NCBI RefSeq assembly: GCF_023639785.1
Contig: NZ_CP098325.1
Span: forward strand, 868,001-932,000
From: Leclercia adecarboxylata
GTDB taxonomy: Bacteria; Pseudomonadota; Gammaproteobacteria; Enterobacterales; Enterobacteriaceae
Direction of reading: 5' to 3'
Length of the DNA: 64,000 nt
Below are positions 32,789 to 43,807 of this stretch, piece by piece; the first letter of the stretch is position 1; the number at the start of each line of letters is the position of its first letter. Below the pieces are notes generated by a model. The model had not been told where the DNA came from. It saw nothing but the letters and a program-made list of their open reading frames with translations, and did no database searches. Position numbers and translations under genes: made by a program.

Positions 32789-33892
32789 ATGAGTGACAGC
32801 CAGACGCTGGTGGTAAAACTCGGTACCAGTGTGTTAACAGGCGGATCGCGCCGCCTTAATCGCGCCCACATTGTTGAGCTTGTGCGCCAGTGCGCGCAGC
32901 TGCACGCCGCAGGGCACCGTATTGTGATTGTCACCTCCGGGGCGATCGCCGCCGGGCGTGAGCACCTGGGCTACCCCGAACTTCCCGCCACCATCGCCTC
33001 CAAGCAGCTGCTGGCGGCAGTAGGGCAAAGCCGCCTGATTCAGCTCTGGGAACAGCTGTTCTCTATCTATGGCATCCACGTCGGGCAGATGCTGCTGACC
33101 CGCGCCGATATGGAAGACCGGGAGCGTTTCCTCAACGCCCGCGACACCCTGCGCGCGCTGCTGGATAACAATATCGTTCCGGTTATTAACGAAAACGATG
33201 CGGTCGCCACCGCAGAAATTAAAGTCGGCGACAACGATAACCTCTCCGCGCTGGCCGCCATTCTGGCGGGTGCAGATAAACTGCTGCTGCTGACCGATCA
33301 GCAGGGCCTGTTCACCGCCGACCCGCGCACTAACCCGCAGGCAGAGCTGATCACCGATGTGAAAGGCATCGACGACGCGCTGCGCGCCATCGCGGGCGAC
33401 AGCGTATCTGGCCTTGGCACCGGCGGTATGGGCACCAAGCTGCAGGCGGCTGACGTGGCCTGCCGTGCCGGAATCGACACCATCATTGCTGCGGGCAGCC
33501 GCCCGGGCGTGATCGGCGACGTGGTGGAAGGCATTTCGGTGGGGACCCGTTTCCATGCCGAAGCGACCCCGCTGGAAAACCGCAAACGCTGGATCTTCGG
33601 CGCACCGCCAGCCGGCGAGCTTATCGTGGATGAGGGCGCGACCGCCGCGATTCTGGAAAGAGGAAGCTCATTGCTTCCAAAAGGAATTAAAAGCGTGACA
33701 GGCAACTTCTCCCGTGGTGAAGTGATTCGTATCTGCAATCAGGAAGGGCGTGACATTGCCCACGGCGTCTGCCGCTACAACAGCGACGCGCTGCGCCGCA
33801 TTGCAGGCCACCATTCACAGCAGATCGATGCCATTCTCGGCTATGAGTACGGCCCGGTTGCTGTCCATCGCGACGACATGATCACCCGTTAA
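32789..33892 (+). CDS. proB: Glutamate 5-kinase
   Basis: A 367-residue enzyme of the first step of proline synthesis, phosphorylating L-glutamate. The amino-acid kinase domain (about 1-260) begins [14 protein letters not shown] and contains INENDAVA and the [12 protein letters not shown] motif. A C-terminal PUA domain (about 275-360) is linked to proline feedback inhibition. The length equals the E. coli enzyme. It is separated from proA by 10 bases, so it is in the same operon. It is divergent from phoE. Confidence 0.97.
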   Translation: MSDSQTLVVKLGTSVLTGGSRRLNRAHIVELVRQCAQLHAAGHRIVIVTSGAIAAGREHLGYPELPATIASKQLLAAVGQSRLIQLWEQLFSIYGIHVGQMLLTRADMEDRERFLNARDTLRALLDNNIVPVINENDAVATAEIKVGDNDNLSALAAILAGADKLLLLTDQQGLFTADPRTNPQAELITDVKGIDDALRAIAGDSVSGLGTGGMGTKLQAADVACRAGIDTIIAAGSRPGVIGDVVEGISVGTRFHAEATPLENRKRWIFGAPPAGELIVDEGATAAILERGSSLLPKGIKSVTGNFSRGEVIRICNQEGRDIAHGVCRYNSDALRRIAGHHSQQIDAILGYEYGPVAVHRDDMITR

Positions 33893-33902
33893 GGAGCAGG
33901 AC

Positions 33903-35156
33903 ATGCTGGAACAAATGGGCGCCGCTGCCAAAGCCGCCTCGTACAAACTGGCGCTCCTTTCCAGCCGCGAGAAAAACCGCGTGCTGGAAAAAATCGCAGA
34001 GTATCTTGAGGCCCAGTCCCACGAGATTTTGCTCGCTAACGAGCAGGATCTCCTGGAAGCCAGGCGCAACGGCCTGAGTGAGGCGCTGCTCGATCGCCTG
34101 GCATTAAACCCCGTTCGTCTGAAAGGCATTGCCGACGACGTGCGTCAGGTATGCAGCCTCGCCGACCCGGTAGGGCAGGTGATTGATGGCGGACTGCTGG
34201 ACAGCGGCCTGCGCATCGAACGTCGCCGCGTGCCGCTGGGGGTGATCGGCGTGATCTATGAAGCTCGTCCCAACGTAACCGTGGATGTCGCCTCGCTGTG
34301 CCTGAAAACCGGTAACGCCGCCATCCTGCGCGGCGGAAAAGAGACCTGGCGCACCAACGCTGCCACGGTAAAAGTGATCCAGCAGGCGCTGGAAGAGTGC
34401 GGCATCCCTGCCGGTGCGATTCAGGCCATTGAAAACCCGGATCGCGCCCTGGTGAATGAAATGCTGCGCATGGACAAATACATCGACATGTTGATCCCGC
34501 GCGGTGGCGCAGGGCTGCACAAGCTGTGCCGCGAGCAGTCGACCATCCCGGTGATCACCGGCGGTATCGGCGTATGCCATATCTTTGTGGATAGCACCGC
34601 CGAGTTCGACCCGGCCCTTAAGGTCATCGTGAACGCCAAACTTCAGCGTCCGAGTGCCTGTAACTCAGTGGAGACGCTGCTGGTGCACCAGGATATTGCG
34701 GACACCTTCCTGCCTGCGCTGAGCAAGCAGATGGCGGAAAGCGGTATCACCCTGCATGCCGATGCCAACGCGCTGACACAGCTGCAAAACGGCCCGGCGA
34801 AGGTTGAAACGGTGAAAGCGGAGCAGTACGACGACGAGTTCCTGTCGCTGGATCTGAACGTGAAAGTGGTAGCCGATCTCGATGACGCTGTCGCGCACAT
34901 TCGGGAACACGGTACCCAGCATTCAGATGCGATCCTTACCCGCACGCTGAGCAATGCGAATCGCTTTATCAACGAAGTGGATTCTTCCGCGGTTTACGTC
35001 AACGCCTCAACCCGCTTTACCGATGGCGGTCAGTTTGGCCTGGGCGCCGAAGTGGCGGTCAGTACCCAGAAGCTGCACGCCCGCGGCCCGATGGGTCTTG
35101 AAGCGCTTACCACCTACAAGTGGATTGGCTTCGGCGACGATACCGTCCGCGCGTAA
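33903..35156 (+). CDS. proA: Gamma-glutamyl phosphate reductase
   Basis: A 417-residue NADPH-dependent enzyme of the aldehyde dehydrogenase superfamily, converting glutamyl phosphate to glutamate semialdehyde. The catalytic cysteine lies in [14 protein letters not shown] near residue 255, and [16 protein letters not shown] is family-typical. The length equals E. coli ProA. The start follows AAGGAGCAGGAC. A GC-rich inverted repeat (35163-35191) lies after the stop but has no U-run. Confidence 0.97.
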   Translation: MLEQMGAAAKAASYKLALLSSREKNRVLEKIAEYLEAQSHEILLANEQDLLEARRNGLSEALLDRLALNPVRLKGIADDVRQVCSLADPVGQVIDGGLLDSGLRIERRRVPLGVIGVIYEARPNVTVDVASLCLKTGNAAILRGGKETWRTNAATVKVIQQALEECGIPAGAIQAIENPDRALVNEMLRMDKYIDMLIPRGGAGLHKLCREQSTIPVITGGIGVCHIFVDSTAEFDPALKVIVNAKLQRPSACNSVETLLVHQDIADTFLPALSKQMAESGITLHADANALTQLQNGPAKVETVKAEQYDDEFLSLDLNVKVVADLDDAVAHIREHGTQHSDAILTRTLSNANRFINEVDSSAVYVNASTRFTDGGQFGLGAEVAVSTQKLHARGPMGLEALTTYKWIGFGDDTVRA

Positions 35157-35190
35157 TCACCTGCGCGGGCAGCAATCGCTGTTGCCCGCG

Positions 35191-37824
35191 CTATGCCTGA
35201 CTGTTCTGGCCTGCCCGTTCCTTTGCTGCCGAGTCCAGCGCGGCCATTTGCTCCTGAAGCGCCGTCAGGCTAAGCGGCCTGCTGATTAAATACCCCTGAG
35301 TTTCATCGCACTCCATCATCATCAGCTTTTGCAGCTGTTCTTCGGTTTCCACCCCTTCCGCGGTAATACTCAGCGAGAACGCTTTGCCCAGGCCAATGAT
35401 ATTCTCGACGATGGTATTGGCGCTGTCGCTTCCCGGCATGCCATCGATAAAGGATTTATCCAGCTTGATGCCATCGAACGGGAAATTACGCAGGTAGCTC
35501 AGGGAAGAGTAGCCGGTGCCAAAATCGTCCATCAGCAGCTTCACACCCAGTTTTTTTAGCGCCAGCATGATCTCAAGGCTGTTTTCCGGGTTCCACAGTG
35601 TGGCATTTTCGGTCACTTCGATCTCCAGCCGGGCGGGATCCAGTTGCGAAGACTCCAGTGCTTCCTTAATGCGATCCACCACCTTCCAGGATCGGAACTC
35701 AACGGCAGAGAGATTCACCGACACGGAGAGGCCGTCCAGAGACTGCTGAGCATCCCGACAGGCGGTTTTCAGCACCCAGTCACTGAGCGGAATAATCAGC
35801 CCGGTCTCTTCCGCGAGGGAGATAAACTGATCCGGCATGATCAGCCCCAGTTCGGGATGATCCCAGCGGATTAATGCCTCCACGGCGATGATGCGTGATG
35901 AGTTGTGGCCGTAGCGCGGCTGATAGACCAGATGGAACTGCTCTTTTCTGATGCCCTCGCGCAGGCTCTCTTCCATTTCCCGGCGTTGCACCATCTGCTC
36001 TGCCATTTCCGGCGTGTAAAACACCCACCTGTTGCGTCCGGTGGTTTTGGCCTGGTACAGCGCGATGTCGGAGAAGCGCAGCAGCTCGCCCGCGTCGACA
36101 GCGTCATGCGGCGCCATCGCGATCCCGATGCTGGCCCCGATCACGATCTCATTCCCGTTGATCAGGAAGGGACGCGCCAACTCGGTTATGATGCGCTCGC
36201 ACAGGGTTTCAATGTAGCGGCGGTCATGAATGTCGGAGATGATCAGAATAAACTCGTCTCCGCCCTGGCGCGCCACCAGATCGTAATCCCGGATGCAGCC
36301 CCGTAAACGGGCCGAGACCTCATGCAGCACGCTATCCCCCGCGCCGTGGCCGAACAGATCGTTGACCGGTTTAAACTTATCAAGATCGAGGCTCAGCATC
36401 GCCAGCGGATGCGCCAGGGTAGGCTGCGCCTGCAGCTTGCCCTCGAGAAACTCGCGCATGCGTATCCGGTTGGGCAGCCCGGTGAGATCGTCGTGTCGGG
36501 AGAGATACTCCACGCGCGCCTGGGCCTCCACTTCGAGGGTCACATCCGTGGCGGTGCCGCGGTAACCGGTTATCCCCTCCGGGGCGACAACGGGTTTGAT
36601 CGCAATATGGCAGTAGCGCTGGTGGCCCATCGCGGAAAGATAGCGGCAGTGCAGCAGGCGACGATGGCCTGTCTGGCCGGGCAGGGTGATCCACTCCGCC
36701 AGCGACTGGTTTTCTGCCTCCATGAACTCGCTGAGCGGACGGCCGATCCAGGACGAGATGCTGTGCCCCGTGATCCCCGGAAAACGTTCAGAGAGCCAGG
36801 TAAAGCGCAGCCCGGTGTCCGTCTCCCAGATCCAGTCCGTGGTGGCCTCGGCGACGTCGCGAAAGCGTCTTTCGCTGGCGGTAAGCGCCAGACGGTTCTG
36901 CGCCAGCAGATAGGTATTTTCATCATACATGCGCGCCTTTTTAAGCGCGTTGCGTCCCAGCATTACGCCGGGAATACCGGTACAGAGCGCCAGCAGGATC
37001 AGCAGCGGCAGGATATAGCGCATCAGCTCCCGCCCCGGATCCTCACTTTTCCACTCAAAAGTGACCTGCTGACCATCAACCGGGAGCGTCGCCGTTCCGC
37101 GTCGACCGGCCTGCTTCGGCGCGCCCTTATGCTGCACCCGCGTCTGAGCGATACCGTACTCTTCACCCAGCGCGACGAGCTTACGCGTATCCAGCACATC
37201 CACAAACACCAGCACCGAGGCGGGGCCTGGAGCAACATTGATGCTTGAGTCATCGCCCGTGGTGATACGCGCTGCCGCAACCAGCGCCGGATGGCCATCC
37301 TTCATGACCACCGTACTGGAAATAGGGGGGGCGTCCGGCTTATCTATCTTTTGCATCAGCTCAGGAGTGGGATCATCCCCCAGCCAGGATTGCAGGGAGC
37401 CTGTCACCAGCTTGCCGTTAACCACGCTGTAACGGGTCTGCCCACTGCCATCCAGCACGAACACCCCTTCGTACTCAAAATCGCGCCACAGCGAACCGCC
37501 CATATTCTGGCGGGTATAGGCCCAGTCGGTATCCACCCTGGGATGAAGATGCAGGTAAGCCTCACCCCACCAGGCATAGTCTTTAATGTGGGTAGTGAGC
37601 GTATCAACACGGTTATGGATCGCCTTTTGTAGCAGCATGGCGCTGTGCTTATCGCTATCCTCGTTGATGTTGCGCACGATGGTCAGCAACGCGATGATGG
37701 CGATGATAAACAGCATCGCCAGCAGAGATACCATCACCATCAGGCTACGTTTGATAAAGCTGGCCGTTCTTTTCGGCTCAAGGTCCGTGCCGGCTACGTC
37801 ATCGGAGACAAAAAATTTATGCAT
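35191..37824 (-). CDS. Membrane-bound GGDEF-EAL cyclic-di-GMP protein with periplasmic sensor and PAS domain
   Basis: An 877-residue inner-membrane signalling protein. Order of domains: helix (about 27-50), periplasmic CHASE4-like sensor (about 60-260), second helix (about 270-290), PAS (about 315-430), GGDEF (about 440-605) and EAL (about 615-865). The GGDEF motif is intact (RQGGDEFIL), with an RDYD sequence placed as an RxxD inhibitory site. The EAL motif is intact (VEALIRWDHPE), with DDFGTGYSSL further on. Both synthesis and degradation of c-di-GMP are thus possible. It is convergent to proA; its ligand is unknown. Confidence 0.88.
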   Translation of the reverse strand: MHKFFVSDDVAGTDLEPKRTASFIKRSLMVMVSLLAMLFIIAIIALLTIVRNINEDSDKHSAMLLQKAIHNRVDTLTTHIKDYAWWGEAYLHLHPRVDTDWAYTRQNMGGSLWRDFEYEGVFVLDGSGQTRYSVVNGKLVTGSLQSWLGDDPTPELMQKIDKPDAPPISSTVVMKDGHPALVAAARITTGDDSSINVAPGPASVLVFVDVLDTRKLVALGEEYGIAQTRVQHKGAPKQAGRRGTATLPVDGQQVTFEWKSEDPGRELMRYILPLLILLALCTGIPGVMLGRNALKKARMYDENTYLLAQNRLALTASERRFRDVAEATTDWIWETDTGLRFTWLSERFPGITGHSISSWIGRPLSEFMEAENQSLAEWITLPGQTGHRRLLHCRYLSAMGHQRYCHIAIKPVVAPEGITGYRGTATDVTLEVEAQARVEYLSRHDDLTGLPNRIRMREFLEGKLQAQPTLAHPLAMLSLDLDKFKPVNDLFGHGAGDSVLHEVSARLRGCIRDYDLVARQGGDEFILIISDIHDRRYIETLCERIITELARPFLINGNEIVIGASIGIAMAPHDAVDAGELLRFSDIALYQAKTTGRNRWVFYTPEMAEQMVQRREMEESLREGIRKEQFHLVYQPRYGHNSSRIIAVEALIRWDHPELGLIMPDQFISLAEETGLIIPLSDWVLKTACRDAQQSLDGLSVSVNLSAVEFRSWKVVDRIKEALESSQLDPARLEIEVTENATLWNPENSLEIMLALKKLGVKLLMDDFGTGYSSLSYLRNFPFDGIKLDKSFIDGMPGSDSANTIVENIIGLGKAFSLSITAEGVETEEQLQKLMMMECDETQGYLISRPLSLTALQEQMAALDSAAKERAGQNSQA

Positions 37825-38076
37825 TATTCACCCACTCTCTCAGGCTTATCTCTGTTCCGGTCTCTCTAAGTATCGACCTGTTCTGGCGGGGCTTTATTTC
37901 AATAAGTTAAAACTGAAGATAGACGATTCTGGAAAGAAGCGGGGAGAGGGGGCTGGCAGTGTGGGCAAATAGTCGCTGATGAAGGGAGATATAAGCCAAA
38001 AAAGCAGCAGTAACCCTTCAGATTGTGTTGATTTTGCACATGATGCTGTAAAAACCAACAACTAAAAGGCGAAGGG

Positions 38077-38105
38077 TTGACGAGGTGGGTGCTTTTTCTT
38101 ACCCT
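38077..38105 (+). promoter_or_regulatory. Possible tRNA-Thr promoter
   Basis: TTGACG (38077-38082) is followed after 17 bp by TACCCT (38100-38105), a weak -10. The location, 27 bases before the tRNA, is right for a stable-RNA promoter. Confidence 0.5.
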
Positions 38106-38131
38106 TTTACACCGTAGCACCCCTCCTGAAA

Positions 38132-38207
38132 GCCGATATAGCTCAGTTGGTAGAGCAGCGCATTCGTAATGCGAAGGTCGTAGGTTCGACTCCTATTATC
38201 GGCACCA
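38132..38207 (+). tRNA. thrW: tRNA-Thr (anticodon CGT)
   Basis: A 76-nt tRNA with encoded CCA. The acceptor GCCGATA pairs with TATCGGC and the anticodon CGT is at 38165-38167. It corresponds to thrW of E. coli, a well-known integration site for genomic islands (CP4-6 in K-12). The sequence downstream changes at once to AT-rich accessory DNA. Confidence 0.98.
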
Positions 38208-38747
38208 TTGAAATCAAGTAGTTACCACAAATTCATATAAACCATATCTTCCTAATGTGCCGTATTTGGGACATTGTGAACTATTCTTGCATCTTTTTGA
38301 ACGTGATCGGTCAGACGACCGCCAGATTAATGCGCATTTTGCTGAACCATTTCCAAAGTCTCCCATCGGCCCAATTCCTTCAAGCGTGGAGATAAACACC
38401 GTACTGTAATATTTTTTACAAGAATGATTTGCGCAAAACAATAATTAAAGCAATTAATCAGCTTTTTAAGCGGGATTGTTCAGGCTTTGTTTTATTCCTT
38501 GTAAAGCAGTTTGTTTTTCAGGAGGGGCATGATGTAATAACCAATATTAACTTTACCATCCAAATTAATTATATATTTTCAAATGCTATTCATTTTGTTT
38601 AAGAATTGAGCTTTAAGTTCTGATATTATAGGTCATGTAAATATGATTTATAATGGCAGGTGAAAAATGTTAATGTTAGTATAGCAGTTCACAAATCCAT
38701 ATTAATATCTTCGCATCCCAGCGAGTTCGTTAAGGAAATGAAAGAAA
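38208..38747. other. AT-rich non-coding patch after tRNA-Thr with a possible gene remnant
   Basis: No intact gene is recognised. On the plus strand a frame without start codon is open from 38221 to the TAA at about 38408 (62 codons, including LFLHLFERDRSDDRQ), which could be the tail of a decayed gene. The rest is AT-rich. I found no duplicate of the tRNA 3' end that would mark the far edge of an island. Confidence 0.4.
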
Positions 38748-39509
38748 ATGTCTCTATCAATTGAATCAACTGTTGATGTAATACAAAAGGTATTATATTC
38801 ACTGGTGATTATTGCATTAATAGTTTCTGGTGGCTGGAGCTTAATTCTTCGGCTTGTGCTCAGTCCATTAAAGATAAAAGCATCAAGCAGAGCATTCAAA
38901 AAGCTGGATGATTATCTTTTAGACTTACAATTATTGAAACTTCATCATGGCATCAATGTCACTAATAAAAGTGATGCTAAGCTAGTTTTACAGGCAATAT
39001 CACAAGGTATCCTCGCTCGCGGCGATTTTAAGTTACTGCGATTTGCCCCCCCAATTGGCTTAAAAAAATTAAAATTGATTGACGGAGTATTAGTAGGGTT
39101 TTTAGGGGTTGTATGCATGTTAATTTTTGTGGTAATAATGTATTCTCTAAAAGAGAGTAAATACAATCATGCGTTTTACTCACAAGGAAATGAAAAAGTT
39201 TTAATTTCACACTCTAATATTTATGATGTTCAGGCGGGTCGTTATTTATTAAAAACAGATTGCAAAAAAATCAATCGTGATAGCAAGGCAATGTTAGCTA
39301 GTGCATGTGACTATATTTTGACAGAAGATAATGATAAAAAAGAAGAACTTTCTTGGGCAATTGACAGGAATAATAACGCAATGATATCACTAATGGTAAT
39401 GGCGGTATTTTTAATGATGATAGGTATGTTATCTGTTGTTATAACTGCTCAATATTATCAAGTTAACAATAAATTCCATAAATTTAAAGTCTGTAATACT
39501 ACGCGATAG
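38748..39509 (+). CDS. Unknown membrane protein with three predicted helices
   Basis: A 253-residue protein I do not recognise. Hydrophobic segments lie at about 15-38, 110-134 and 211-234. The stretch 39-109 is basic and soluble, and the loop at 135-210 carries two cysteines (C172 and C187), possibly on the outer face. The start follows GGAAATGAAAGAAA, a weak ribosome site. Base composition is much more AT-rich than the chromosome around it, and codons such as AAA, TTA and ATA dominate, which suggests transfer. It sits alone between tRNA-Thr and the pao operon and is followed by a hairpin terminator. Confidence 0.65.
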   Translation: MSLSIESTVDVIQKVLYSLVIIALIVSGGWSLILRLVLSPLKIKASSRAFKKLDDYLLDLQLLKLHHGINVTNKSDAKLVLQAISQGILARGDFKLLRFAPPIGLKKLKLIDGVLVGFLGVVCMLIFVVIMYSLKESKYNHAFYSQGNEKVLISHSNIYDVQAGRYLLKTDCKKINRDSKAMLASACDYILTEDNDKKEELSWAIDRNNNAMISLMVMAVFLMMIGMLSVVITAQYYQVNNKFHKFKVCNTTR

Positions 39510-39529
39510 CATTCTAGTTTTTAAGAGTT

Positions 39530-39553
39530 GTGCCAATAATTATATATTGGCAC
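39530..39553 (+). terminator. Hairpin after the AT-rich membrane protein gene
   Basis: GTGCCAATA / TATTGGCAC is a perfect 9-bp stem with a 6-base loop, 20 bases after the stop. The following T content is moderate only. Confidence 0.5.
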
Positions 39554-39725
39554 TTAGTATTTACTTGGCAATTATTCTTGCCGTAATTTTATCCTCCAAG
39601 TCCTGATGAACTTTATTGTACACTCCCGTTGGCCTTTTAAGTCTGGATATTTCCTCAGAGTATCTTCAAAGAAGTGTTGGGCATGCCCTATCATTATCTG
39701 GCCCCCGATTATACCCCGCAACGAA

Positions 39726-40646
39726 TTACCCCACATGACTTTGCCCCGCTCTTACCGCCGCCACGTCCGCCACCACCGAAAGCGCCAGGGTATTCGCATC
39801 CCGCGCCTGAGGGAAAATCCCAACCGGCGCCTTGATGCGTGCAATATCCCTCTCGTCCCAGCCCAGTTCCAACAACTTATCGACCCGTCGCTGGTGGGTG
39901 CGATAGCTGCCGAGGGCGCCGATATAAAAGGGGGCTGCCGTCAGCGCGGCCTGGAGCACCGGCAGTTCCTTGTGCTGATCGTGCCAGAGCAGAATCACCG
40001 CCGTGTCGGCATCGACAGTCTCAACCCTGCGGGGGTTGCACTGAACTTCATACCCCGCCGCCTGAGCCACGCGGGCGGTGGCCTGCGCTTCCACCGAGCC
40101 CCCGTAAATCAGCATCCTTACGCAGGGACGATAGCCCTGCCCGAAGACGTCATCCTTCCAGCCTGTTGCGGTTGCTCCGGGCACAGAGTGCAACGACTGC
40201 GACGGGGCGTGATAGCGCAAGCCCACCGGTTTGCGCTGCGCCAGGCTGTTTAATACCGCCAGCAGGGGCTGCACCGAGCGCAGCTTATGGATGTTCAGCG
40301 TGATGCCGCCGCCGCAGGGCAGCACGATGTCGAACCACGGCGATCCCTCGCCGTACTTCACCTGTCGATCCGCGCCGCAGGCGAGGGTCTCCAGCGCCTC
40401 GTACGCGGCAGCGGACTCCACGCAGCCGCCGGAGACATAGCCGCAATACAAGCCGTCCTCGCGGACGGCCATCTGTGCCCCCAGCGGCCTGGCGGCCCCA
40501 CCGCGGATCTCCACCAGAGTCACCAGCGCCACCGCCATGCCTGCCGTTAACGCCTCCGCCGCGAAGCGCAGCACCGCCACGCTGTCGTCGGTGGCAAAGG
40601 CCTGTTCGGGAATAATCTGTTCAGTCAGCGTAGCGCGTTGCAGCAT
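39726..40646 (-). CDS. paoD: Molybdenum cofactor insertion chaperone PaoD (XdhC family)
   Basis: A 306-residue XdhC-family protein that binds molybdopterin cytosine dinucleotide and delivers it to PaoC. YVSGGCVESAA is near residues 69-79, and the C-terminal Rossmann-like part contains IGALGSYRTHQRR and APVGIFPQARDANTLALSVVADVAA, split in the family manner. The start follows AAGGAG. It is slightly shorter than E. coli PaoD (318), the difference being at the C-terminus near the junction with the AT-rich patch. It is the last gene of the pao operon, 9 bases after paoC. Confidence 0.93.
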   Translation of the reverse strand: MLQRATLTEQIIPEQAFATDDSVAVLRFAAEALTAGMAVALVTLVEIRGGAARPLGAQMAVREDGLYCGYVSGGCVESAAAYEALETLACGADRQVKYGEGSPWFDIVLPCGGGITLNIHKLRSVQPLLAVLNSLAQRKPVGLRYHAPSQSLHSVPGATATGWKDDVFGQGYRPCVRMLIYGGSVEAQATARVAQAAGYEVQCNPRRVETVDADTAVILLWHDQHKELPVLQAALTAAPFYIGALGSYRTHQRRVDKLLELGWDERDIARIKAPVGIFPQARDANTLALSVVADVAAVRAGQSHVG

Positions 40647-40655
40647 CCTCTCTCC

Positions 40656-42854
40656 TTACACCACATCGGGCAGCGCTTCGATAAGCTTATCCAGGGTGAT
40701 GGGGTACTCCCGCACCCGCACGCCCGTCGCGTTGTACACCGCGTTAGCGATAGCCGCGCCCACGCCACACAGCCCCAGTTCGCCCACCCCTTTGGCCTTC
40801 ATCGGCGAGGAGACCGGGTCAGTATCGTCGAGGAAAATGACCTTCTGCTCCGGGACATCGGCATGTACCGGCACTTCATACCCCGCCATGTCGTGGTTAA
40901 CGAAGTACCCCAGACGGGTATCCACCGCCAGCTCCTCCATCAGCGCCGCGCCGAGCCCCATGGTCATCGCGCCGATCACCTGGCTGCGGGCGGTTTTCGG
41001 GTTAAGGATGCGTCCCGCAGCGCACACTGCCAGCATCCGCCGGACCCGCACCTCACCCGTCGCCACGTCGACGGCCACCTCGATAAAGTGACCGGCAAAG
41101 GTCGACTGCTGGTACTGCTTGTCCAGATCGCCAAACTCGATGCTGTCTTCGGCGGTCAGCGTGCCGTTGGCGGCGGCCTCGCGAATGTCCGCGCTGCGGG
41201 TGTCGAGAGTGATTTTACCGTCGCTGAACTGCGCCTGGTCGGGATCGAAACCGAGATTTTTGGCAATGGTCTGGCGCAACTTCACGCAGGCCGCGTAGAC
41301 GCCCGAGGTGGAGGTATTCGCCCCCCACTGGCCGCCTGAACCGGCCGACACCGGGAAGCTCGAATCACCGAGGTGCACCGTCACCTTGTCCAGCGGCACG
41401 CCCAGCATCTCCGCCGCCGTCTGGGCGATGATGGTGTAACTCCCGGTGCCGATGTCCGTCATGTCGGTTTCCACCGTCACGTTTCCGTCGGCGTCCAGAT
41501 GCACCCGGGCGGCGGATTTTTCTAACAGGTTATTGCGAAAACCGGCCGCCATGCCGAGGCCCACCAGCCAGCGTCCGTCGCGAACCTGGCCAGGCGTCGC
41601 GTTGCGCTGCTTCCAGCCGAACTCTTCGGCCCCGGTGCGCAGGCACTCAATAAGCTGTCGCCGGGAGAAGGGGCGGTTGGGATCTGCCGGATCGACCTGA
41701 GTATCATTGAGGATGCGAAACTCAACCGGATCGATGCCCGCTTTCTCCGCCATCTCATCGATGGCGATCTCAAGCGCCATCAAGCCCGGCGCTTCACCGG
41801 GGGCGCGCATGGCGTTACCCTCGGGCAGATCCAGTTTTGCCAGCCGCAGGCCGGTATGACGATTCTCACCCGCGTAGAGCAGCTCCGTCTGTTGCACCGC
41901 CGTCTCCGGCGTGCCGCCGGGCAGATTGCCGGACCAGCTGTCATGGGCGATGGCGGTAATTTTCCCCGCCTTGTCGGTCCCGATACGAATGTGTTGAATG
42001 GTCGCCGGGCGGTGGGTGGTGTTGTTGGGGATCGTCGGGCGCGCCAGCATCACCTTCACCGGGCGCTTCACGGCGCGGGCCGCCAGCGCGGCCAGCAGGG
42101 CATCGCTTCTCAGGAACAACTTGCCGCCAAATCCCCCGCCGATATACGGGGAGATGATGCGCACGTTCTCTTCGGGGATCTTCAGCGTCGCCGCCAGGTC
42201 GGTGCGACACCATGCCACCATCTGATTGGAGGTCCAGAGGGTCACCTTATCGCCGTCCCAGACGGCCATCGAGGCGTGCGGTTCCATCGCCATATGGCTC
42301 TGGTCGGGGGTGGTATAGGTGACGTCTATCTTCACCTCGGCAGCGTTAAAGGCTGCGTTAAAATCACCTACGTTTTTGTCCGGGGTCTTCTCCGGCGGCT
42401 GGCTGACGGCGGGTTTTTCCTCTGCCAGAGAGTATGCGCCCTTGTCACGCCGGTACTGAACCTGCACCAGCGCCGCCGCCGCCCGGGCCTGCTCGAAGGT
42501 CTCGGCTACTACCAGCGCAATGGCCTGATGGTAATGTTCTATTTTCGGGCCGCCCAGCAGCGTGGCCGCGTTACGCTCGCCCTTGCCGAGCGCGCCCGCG
42601 CTGCTGGCCGTGATCACCGTCAGCACGCCCGGCGCTTTTTTCGCGCCCTGAGTGTCGATGGCGGCGATCTCGCCTTTGGCGATGGCCGAGCCGACCACGT
42701 AGCCATAGGCCGCGTTGGGCGCGGTATCATGCCATTCGTAGGCATAGTGCGCCTTGCCGGTGGTTTTTAGCGGGCCGTCGATACGATCGTGAGGCTGTCC
42801 GACGACTTTCAGCCGATCGATTGGGTTTTCCCCGGCCGGTTTCTCAAATTTCAT
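40656..42854 (-). CDS. paoC: Periplasmic aldehyde oxidoreductase, molybdenum-binding subunit
   Basis: A 732-residue catalytic subunit of the xanthine oxidase family, identical in length to E. coli PaoC. It carries the molybdopterin cytosine dinucleotide cofactor and oxidises aromatic aldehydes to acids. The catalytic glutamate E692 is in GVGELGLCG, as in E. coli. GGGFGGKLF near residue 242 is a cofactor-binding loop. Its start overlaps the paoB stop by 4 bases (ATGA), so the subunits are translationally coupled. Confidence 0.96.
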   Translation of the reverse strand: MKFEKPAGENPIDRLKVVGQPHDRIDGPLKTTGKAHYAYEWHDTAPNAAYGYVVGSAIAKGEIAAIDTQGAKKAPGVLTVITASSAGALGKGERNAATLLGGPKIEHYHQAIALVVAETFEQARAAAALVQVQYRRDKGAYSLAEEKPAVSQPPEKTPDKNVGDFNAAFNAAEVKIDVTYTTPDQSHMAMEPHASMAVWDGDKVTLWTSNQMVAWCRTDLAATLKIPEENVRIISPYIGGGFGGKLFLRSDALLAALAARAVKRPVKVMLARPTIPNNTTHRPATIQHIRIGTDKAGKITAIAHDSWSGNLPGGTPETAVQQTELLYAGENRHTGLRLAKLDLPEGNAMRAPGEAPGLMALEIAIDEMAEKAGIDPVEFRILNDTQVDPADPNRPFSRRQLIECLRTGAEEFGWKQRNATPGQVRDGRWLVGLGMAAGFRNNLLEKSAARVHLDADGNVTVETDMTDIGTGSYTIIAQTAAEMLGVPLDKVTVHLGDSSFPVSAGSGGQWGANTSTSGVYAACVKLRQTIAKNLGFDPDQAQFSDGKITLDTRSADIREAAANGTLTAEDSIEFGDLDKQYQQSTFAGHFIEVAVDVATGEVRVRRMLAVCAAGRILNPKTARSQVIGAMTMGLGAALMEELAVDTRLGYFVNHDMAGYEVPVHADVPEQKVIFLDDTDPVSSPMKAKGVGELGLCGVGAAIANAVYNATGVRVREYPITLDKLIEALPDVV

Positions 42855-43807
42855 ACCTGAGCCCTCGCTTCTGTCAGCACGGAGGCAAGCGTTCGCTTCG
42901 CCAGGGTAAGTTTGAACCTGTTTTCAGGCGTTGGGTGGGCGTCGGCAAACAGCGCGTCATACACCGCCTGCGCCCCCTGAGTGACTTGGGCATCGGCCTG
43001 CGCCACCCGCCAGGGTTTATGCGCCACGCCGCCCAGCGCGACGCGGCCGCTGCCGTCCGGCTGGACAATCGCCGCCACCGACACCAGCGCAAAGGCGTAG
43101 GAGGCGCGATCGCGGACCTTACGGTAGATGTGCTGCCCACCCACCGGCGGCGGCAGGCTGACGGCGGTAATCAACTCGCCGGGGGTCAGGACGGTCTCGA
43201 TATGCGGCGTCTTCCCCGGGGCACGATAGAAATCGGCGAGGGGGATATTGCGCGTTTTTCCGTCCGCATTGATGGTTTCCACCACCGCGTCCAGCAGGCG
43301 CATCGCCACGGGCATATCGCCGGGATGGGTGGCGATGCAGGCTTCGCTGCTCCCTACCACCGCATGCTGACGGCTAAACCCTTCCAGCGCTGCACAGCCG
43401 CTGCCGGGTAGGCGCTTATTGCAGGGCTGGTTCGTATCGTAAAAGTAGGGGCAGCGGGTACGCTGGAGAAGATTGCCCGCCGTCGTAGCCTGGTTGCGCA
43501 ACTGGCCAGAGGCTCCGGCCAGCAGCGCTCTGGAGAGTACGCCATAGTCACGGCGCACGCGCTCATCGGCGGCCAGATCGGTGTTACGCACCAGGGCCCC
43601 GATGCGCAAGCCACCTTCGTCGGTGGCGTCAATCTTATCCAGCCCCAGGCCGTTCACGTCGATCAGATGGGTGGGCGTTTCAATTTCAAGCTTCATCAGA
43701 TCCAGCAGATTGGTCCCGCCGGCGATAAATTTCGCGCCAGGGGTGCGTCGGGCGCTGGCCGCCGCCTCGGCCGGAGTTTGTACCCGTTCATAGGTGAAGG
43801 CTTTCAT
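42851..43807 (-). CDS. paoB: Periplasmic aldehyde oxidoreductase, FAD-binding subunit
   Basis: A 318-residue FAD subunit, identical in length to E. coli PaoB. The FAD motif [13 protein letters not shown] is at 27-39. A cysteine-rich insertion, [18 protein letters not shown] with further cysteines, binds an unusual [4Fe-4S] cluster in this family. Its 4-base overlaps with paoA and paoC show one operon. It has no signal of its own; the complex is exported through PaoA. Confidence 0.96.
   Translation of the reverse strand: MKAFTYERVQTPAEAAASARRTPGAKFIAGGTNLLDLMKLEIETPTHLIDVNGLGLDKIDATDEGGLRIGALVRNTDLAADERVRRDYGVLSRALLAGASGQLRNQATTAGNLLQRTRCPYFYDTNQPCNKRLPGSGCAALEGFSRQHAVVGSSEACIATHPGDMPVAMRLLDAVVETINADGKTRNIPLADFYRAPGKTPHIETVLTPGELITAVSLPPPVGGQHIYRKVRDRASYAFALVSVAAIVQPDGSGRVALGGVAHKPWRVAQADAQVTQGAQAVYDALFADAHPTPENRFKLTLAKRTLASVLTEARAQV

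Noticed and set aside
36322..37248. A 308-codon plus-strand frame opposite the GGDEF-EAL gene
   Set aside because: It is a shadow of high-GC codon bias; the minus strand has intact PAS, GGDEF and EAL motifs.
38214..38441. A 75-codon minus-strand frame after tRNA-Thr
   Set aside because: It has no ribosome site and no recognisable features; the plus-strand frame in the same place looks more like a gene remnant, but neither is supported as a gene.
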